In this document: in pieces, positions 41,601-44,368 of the stretch
Position numbering within the stretch: position 1 is the stretch's first letter
How the letters are laid out: the number at the start of each line of letters is the position of its first letter
DNA from: an uncultured Pseudanabaenaceae cyanobacterium
GTDB lineage: Bacteria; Cyanobacteriota; Cyanobacteriia; PCC-9006; JAAUQQ01
Direction: 5' to 3'
Assembly (NCBI GenBank): GCA_938002085.1
Contig: CALLAT010000031.1
Span: 1 to 44,368, forward strand
DNA: 44,368 nucleotides
Made by a program: the position numbers and the translations under genes
Notes under the pieces: model-generated
What the model was told of the DNA's origin: nothing
What the model saw: the letters and a program-made list of their open reading frames with translations, nothing else
Databases searched by the model: none

Positions 41601-42500
41601 TTAAGCTGCCATGCGACGCTTACGCATTACAGCACCACCCGCCATCATGCCAACAACCAGCAGGCCAGCCATAGGAGAAGACTCAGGCACAGACTGAGTA
41701 TCAGGATCTTCAGGCGTTGCAACCAAACCCGTCAGTTCACCAGAGATGGCAATGCCGTCATTACCGCACTCTGCGAAGAAGTTAGCGACAAATTCACCCA
41801 TTTTTAGCTGGGACTTATCAATGCTGAAACCGTAGGTGTGAGCACCATTTGCACCAAACTGTCCAAAGTCAAGGCCGTCAAAGGAGCTCAGCATCGTAAT
41901 ACCGCTCTCAAAGGTGCCACTTGCCATGTGGGTACGAGCAGCAGAACTCGTATCGAAGTAGCTATCAGTCGCGCTCAGGTCACCGTGGGAAGCATTGCCA
42001 CCCAAGCGGTTGTTCACCGTATTGGTGTGGCTGTTGATGGAACCATAACCCGCGTTCACCGTGGTCAAGCTTTGGGAAGTCACTCCGCTGTAAAGGCCCG
42101 TTGCTACATTGCTATCGTTGTCCGCAAAGTTCACAGCATAAAGCTCATCCGTCCCCTCAGCATCTGCGAAGGAGCCATCGCCGAAGTTGATGAACATGTC
42201 GCCGTAGCCGATGCTGCCACCACGAGCGCGGCTGTAGTTATAGCCGTCAATGTCTAGGTTGCTGTTGAAAGCAAAGATAACGCTATCAGCTGTTTCTTGG
42301 TAAGCCAAACCGTAGAATTCAAAATCGCTGTTGTCACCGATGATGCGCCCTTCGGTGCCATCGTTAAAGGAATCCATCGCGTAGTTCCAGTCGCCCACAA
42401 GTTGAGCCTGAGCTACTTGAGGTGCAGCTACAACACAACCGAGAGTAGCGGCAGCGAGAGCAACGGACTGGAGAGAGCGCTTGAGGTTGAAAGAAGTCAT
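41601..42500 (-). CDS. PEP-CTERM (exosortase-sorted) surface protein
   Basis: A 299-residue secreted protein. The N-terminal signal peptide (SLQSVALAAATLGCVVAAPQ, cut near AQA-Q) is followed by an Asp/Gly/Ser-rich beta domain. The block FVANFFAECGNDGIAISGEL resembles the XDD-type exosortase-dependent family (name recalled, not checked). The C-terminus has the sorting signal: VPESS (PEP variant), a hydrophobic span MAGLLVVGMMAGGAVM and the basic end RKRRMAA. Such proteins are cut and anchored or released by an exosortase, which is not in the window. Function unknown. Confidence 0.9.
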   Translation of the reverse strand: MTSFNLKRSLQSVALAAATLGCVVAAPQVAQAQLVGDWNYAMDSFNDGTEGRIIGDNSDFEFYGLAYQETADSVIFAFNSNLDIDGYNYSRARGGSIGYGDMFINFGDGSFADAEGTDELYAVNFADNDSNVATGLYSGVTSQSLTTVNAGYGSINSHTNTVNNRLGGNASHGDLSATDSYFDTSSAARTHMASGTFESGITMLSSFDGLDFGQFGANGAHTYGFSIDKSQLKMGEFVANFFAECGNDGIAISGELTGLVATPEDPDTQSVPESSPMAGLLVVGMMAGGAVMRKRRMAA

Positions 42501-43346
42501 TGAGAGAACCGCCGTGGATAATGTCTGAGAAACCGAGAGCGGCAGATGCCTGAGTGAGGTGCGTTTAACGAAGCCGCTTTGGGTTGGCTCGTTTGTCGCT
42601 TACAAGGCCATCATTGCTGAGATTTTCCTGAGATGGTATGGATACGGGCTACTTTTATAGAAGCTGCATAGAGAACACGGAAGTCTCTAAAGCAAAGCCT
42701 AATAAGTTCCACTGAAAGTGTCTCTAGAACTAGGCTCTGCATTTTCACTTAGGCTATTCAACCGAATCCCTAGATGTTTTCCGAAATTGATCTAAATAGG
42801 ATGGAGTGGGGCAGAAAAAATCTCATTTAACAGGAAATTTTTCGAGTTCTGAGAATGTCTAGCGACTGATCCTGCAAGCCCCCAAAGGTCCAACCCCAAA
42901 TAGAACAAGGTTCCTAGCAATAAGAGACAGATAGATCATCACAAAGAATGATAGCTTCAGTGAAATAGTCAATAGACTTAAAACCTTATTTTAGATGGCG
43001 GAACAAATAGATATTTGTACAATCCAGTCTCGTGCTGCAAGACGCGAAGCCGCAGAGAACTAGAGATACAGATGCTGATTACGTAAGCAAGAGACTTAAC
43101 TAGAATGAAAGAATAAGTTATATCCGTATAAACCGAATCATACCTCAGCCAAATGATCTTCTCAAAATTGAAAAAACCAAGAGATTTTAACGGAGAGTAT
43201 GACTCTACAGTGACCGTATCTCCCCGCAAGAGTCAATAACGAGCAAAGTGATTCAACAGAGAGCCCTTTGAAAATCTAGTAATCCAACAGCCACTGATAC
43301 TGAGCAACCATTAGCAATTAAGATGACTCTATGAAAGGAGATGAAC

Positions 43347-43418
43347 ATGCGTCAGACTGAGAGCACTGCAGTATGGTCAGCTTATAATTTGCTTCTTCTA
43401 GAAAATTTTTCTGTATAA
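43347..43418 (+). CDS. Candidate 23-residue micro-ORF
   Basis: ATG to TAA, encoding MRQTESTAVWSAYNLLLLEN then FSV. A perfect AAAGGAG lies seven bases before the ATG. Too short to judge; could be a leader peptide or chance. Confidence 0.25.
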   Translation: MRQTESTAVWSAYNLLLLENFSV

Positions 43419-43486
43419 ATGGGCTAGTAAAACTTCGTTAGGAAAATCGAAATAGAGACTAAAATAGTCTTTCTATGATCTACAAA

Positions 43487-43516
43487 GCCATCGTCTAATG
43501 CAATTAAGACGATGGC
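43487..43516. repeat. 10-bp perfect hairpin
   Basis: GCCATCGTCT and AGACGATGGC around a 10-base loop; no T-run. Confidence 0.6.
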
Positions 43517-43618
43517 GATCACGAACTATTAATTCAGATAAAATCCCCTAGAGACGAAGTATTATGCCAGGTCTCCTCCAGATTTCTTCAACCACTATAA
43601 CTTGCCCTATCTCTAACA

Positions 43619-43681
43619 AATAAAGCCCGCCTGTATACGAGACAGCAAATAGCTATCCCTCTGCACAGAGCGGGCTTTATT
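43619..43681. repeat. Multi-helix structure: outer stem enclosing two hairpins
   Basis: AATAAAGCCCGC (43619-43630) pairs with GCGGGCTTTATT (43670-43681). Between them are CTGT/ACAG (43631-43645) and a CTCT/AGAG hairpin (43659-43670). Could be a terminator with a structured loop, or a small RNA. Confidence 0.55.
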
Positions 43682-43853
43682 AAGCGGAAGCAAAAGCTAA
43701 ACACCACACAAACGAGGCAGTAGCCTTAGCAGCTCCAGACAGATTTCTTACTGTGACAGAGCTGGCGGACTGACACATCTAATGGTTTTTGAAGAGTAAA
43801 AAAGGGAGGGGGAGCTGAAGGGAATGCTGTAGTTACCACAACAACAGTAATCC

Positions 43854-44368
43854 ATGACTCCAACTCCCTGCTTGTATGGTTCCCTGTGGAGCTATCTCGG
43901 TCAATGGTGCCTTCATAAAGACTTACGCCACCTGAAGGCTCTGGTTTGGATGGTGGTGGGCCTGGTGAATAGTCAAAAAATAAACCTGACGGCTTGGGAG
44001 CCTTACGTTCAAAGCCCAGCGAAATATGCTCAAAGCTACCAGCGACGCTGGCGTCGGTTTCTAGCGAATCCTCGAATCGAAGTGAGTGATTGGTATGTAC
44101 CGCTGGTGATGAATGCCATCCGGGAGTGGAAACATAGCCCCGTTTCCCTTGCTCTAGATACGACACTGCTGTGGAACCAGTACTGCATGATTCACCTTTC
44201 GGTGGTCTGTTGTGGTCGAGCCATACCATTGTTGTGGAAGACCCTCAAACATAAGAGCGCTAGCGTGGCCTTTGAGGAATATCAGCCTCTGCTGGACCAG
44301 GCCCATGAGCTGCTCGCAGAGTTCACTGACGTGACCCTGCTCGCGGATCGTGCTTTTGCTTGCCATGC
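43854..44368 (+). mobile_element. IS4-like DDE transposase, 3' end cut off by the window
   Basis: The frame is open from ATG at 43854 (MTPTPCLYGSLWSYLGQWCL) to the window end, 171 residues. Features of IS4-type transposases: YQRRWRRFLANPRIEVSDWY, VSLALDTTLLWNQY with the first catalytic Asp (LDTT), CCGRAIPLLWKTLKHKSASV and TLLADRAFACH with the second Asp. The terminal Glu region lies outside. The insertion boundaries and target duplication cannot be seen. The long minus-strand frame at 43726-44229 is its shadow. No frame interruption is seen, so the element may be intact. Confidence 0.85.

Larger units (their letters stand above)
42501..43853. other. Long AT-rich region with hairpins, between PEP-CTERM gene and transposase
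   Basis: About 1.35 kb without a recognisable gene. The left part is the leader of the PEP-CTERM gene. An 83-codon minus-strand frame at 42978-43229 has no domain or clear ribosome binding site. A 23-codon frame at 43347-43418 has an AGGAG. Hairpins occur at 43456-43470, 43487-43516 and 43619-43681. The left end of the transposon, of unknown position, must lie in the right part. Confidence 0.45.

Noticed and set aside
42978..43229. 83-codon minus-strand frame in the AT-rich gap
   Set aside because: No domain, weak initiation context, composition fits random AT-rich sequence.
43726..44229. 167-codon minus-strand frame at the right end
   Set aside because: Opposite the transposase frame, which has clear DDE motifs; this one has none.

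Overview
The window is chromosomal DNA from a cyanobacterium. The palindrome GCGATCGC (HIP1) and its core recur throughout, and the gene families are typical of cyanobacteria: Tic20-like and ABA4-like membrane proteins, an AdoCbl-dependent ribonucleotide reductase, DUF928 proteins, an ABC1-family kinase, a hemagglutinin-like TpsA exoprotein, a CHASE2-GGDEF-EAL protein and a PEP-CTERM surface protein. I cannot name genus or species. No rRNA, tRNA or CRISPR array was recognised.

Layout. 1-1809 (-): 5' part of nrdJ. 2533-3364 (+): a small Cys-rich protein, then a Tic20-like protein. 3454-4308 (-): FAH-family hydrolase. 4622-4951 (+): rpsF. 5112-9289 (-): TpsA-type exoprotein preceded by a FemAB/GNAT-like acyltransferase. 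9799-14642 (-): two leishmanolysin-like metalloproteases without signal peptides; the downstream one is followed closely by a DUF928 protein and an 88-residue secreted protein with an ATGA overlap. 14988-18600 (-): phosphatase-like protein, 34-aa membrane miniprotein, cupin, PNPOx-like flavoprotein, GNAT and double-GNAT genes, divergent from a MocR/PdxR-type regulator (18709-20202, +). 20347-23010 (+): CHASE2-GGDEF-EAL. 23435-24334 (-): second DUF928 protein. 24899-26467 (+): Ser/Thr kinase, convergent with cdsA and an Orn/Lys/Arg decarboxylase (26484-29073, -). 29403-31643 (+): ABC1 kinase and a small membrane protein. 31698-32454: intergenic region with two inverted copies of a structured repeat and a 31-aa miniprotein gene. 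32455-35657 (+): ABA4-like protein, TrmH-family methyltransferase, and a beta-lactamase-fold serine hydrolase with a very basic N-terminus. 35729-37359 (-): thiG and a methyltransferase. 37565-38239 (+): HEAT-repeat protein. 38264-38728 (-): pentapeptide-repeat protein. 39422-39610 (+): 62-aa protein. 39817-41289 (-): gshB and grxC. 41601-42500 (-): PEP-CTERM protein. 42501-43853: AT-rich, hairpin-rich. 43854-44368 (+): IS4-like transposase cut by the window end.

Themes. The first part holds several exported or surface-associated proteins (TpsA, the protease/DUF928 cluster, DUF928, PEP-CTERM). The middle holds small-molecule-modifying enzymes next to a PLP-binding MocR regulator, then two signalling proteins (c-di-GMP and Ser/Thr kinase). 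The last third is mostly housekeeping: phospholipid, polyamine, thiamine, glutathione and tRNA modification.

Most unusual items: the tandem proteases with a Trp-rich repeat, a shared C-terminus and no signal peptide; the inverted repeat pair and adjacent miniprotein at 31.7-32.4 kb; the CCAATT repeats between the MocR gene and the double-GNAT gene; the Arg-rich tail on the serine hydrolase; and the hairpin cluster next to the transposase. All functional calls are from reading the sequence without database searches.
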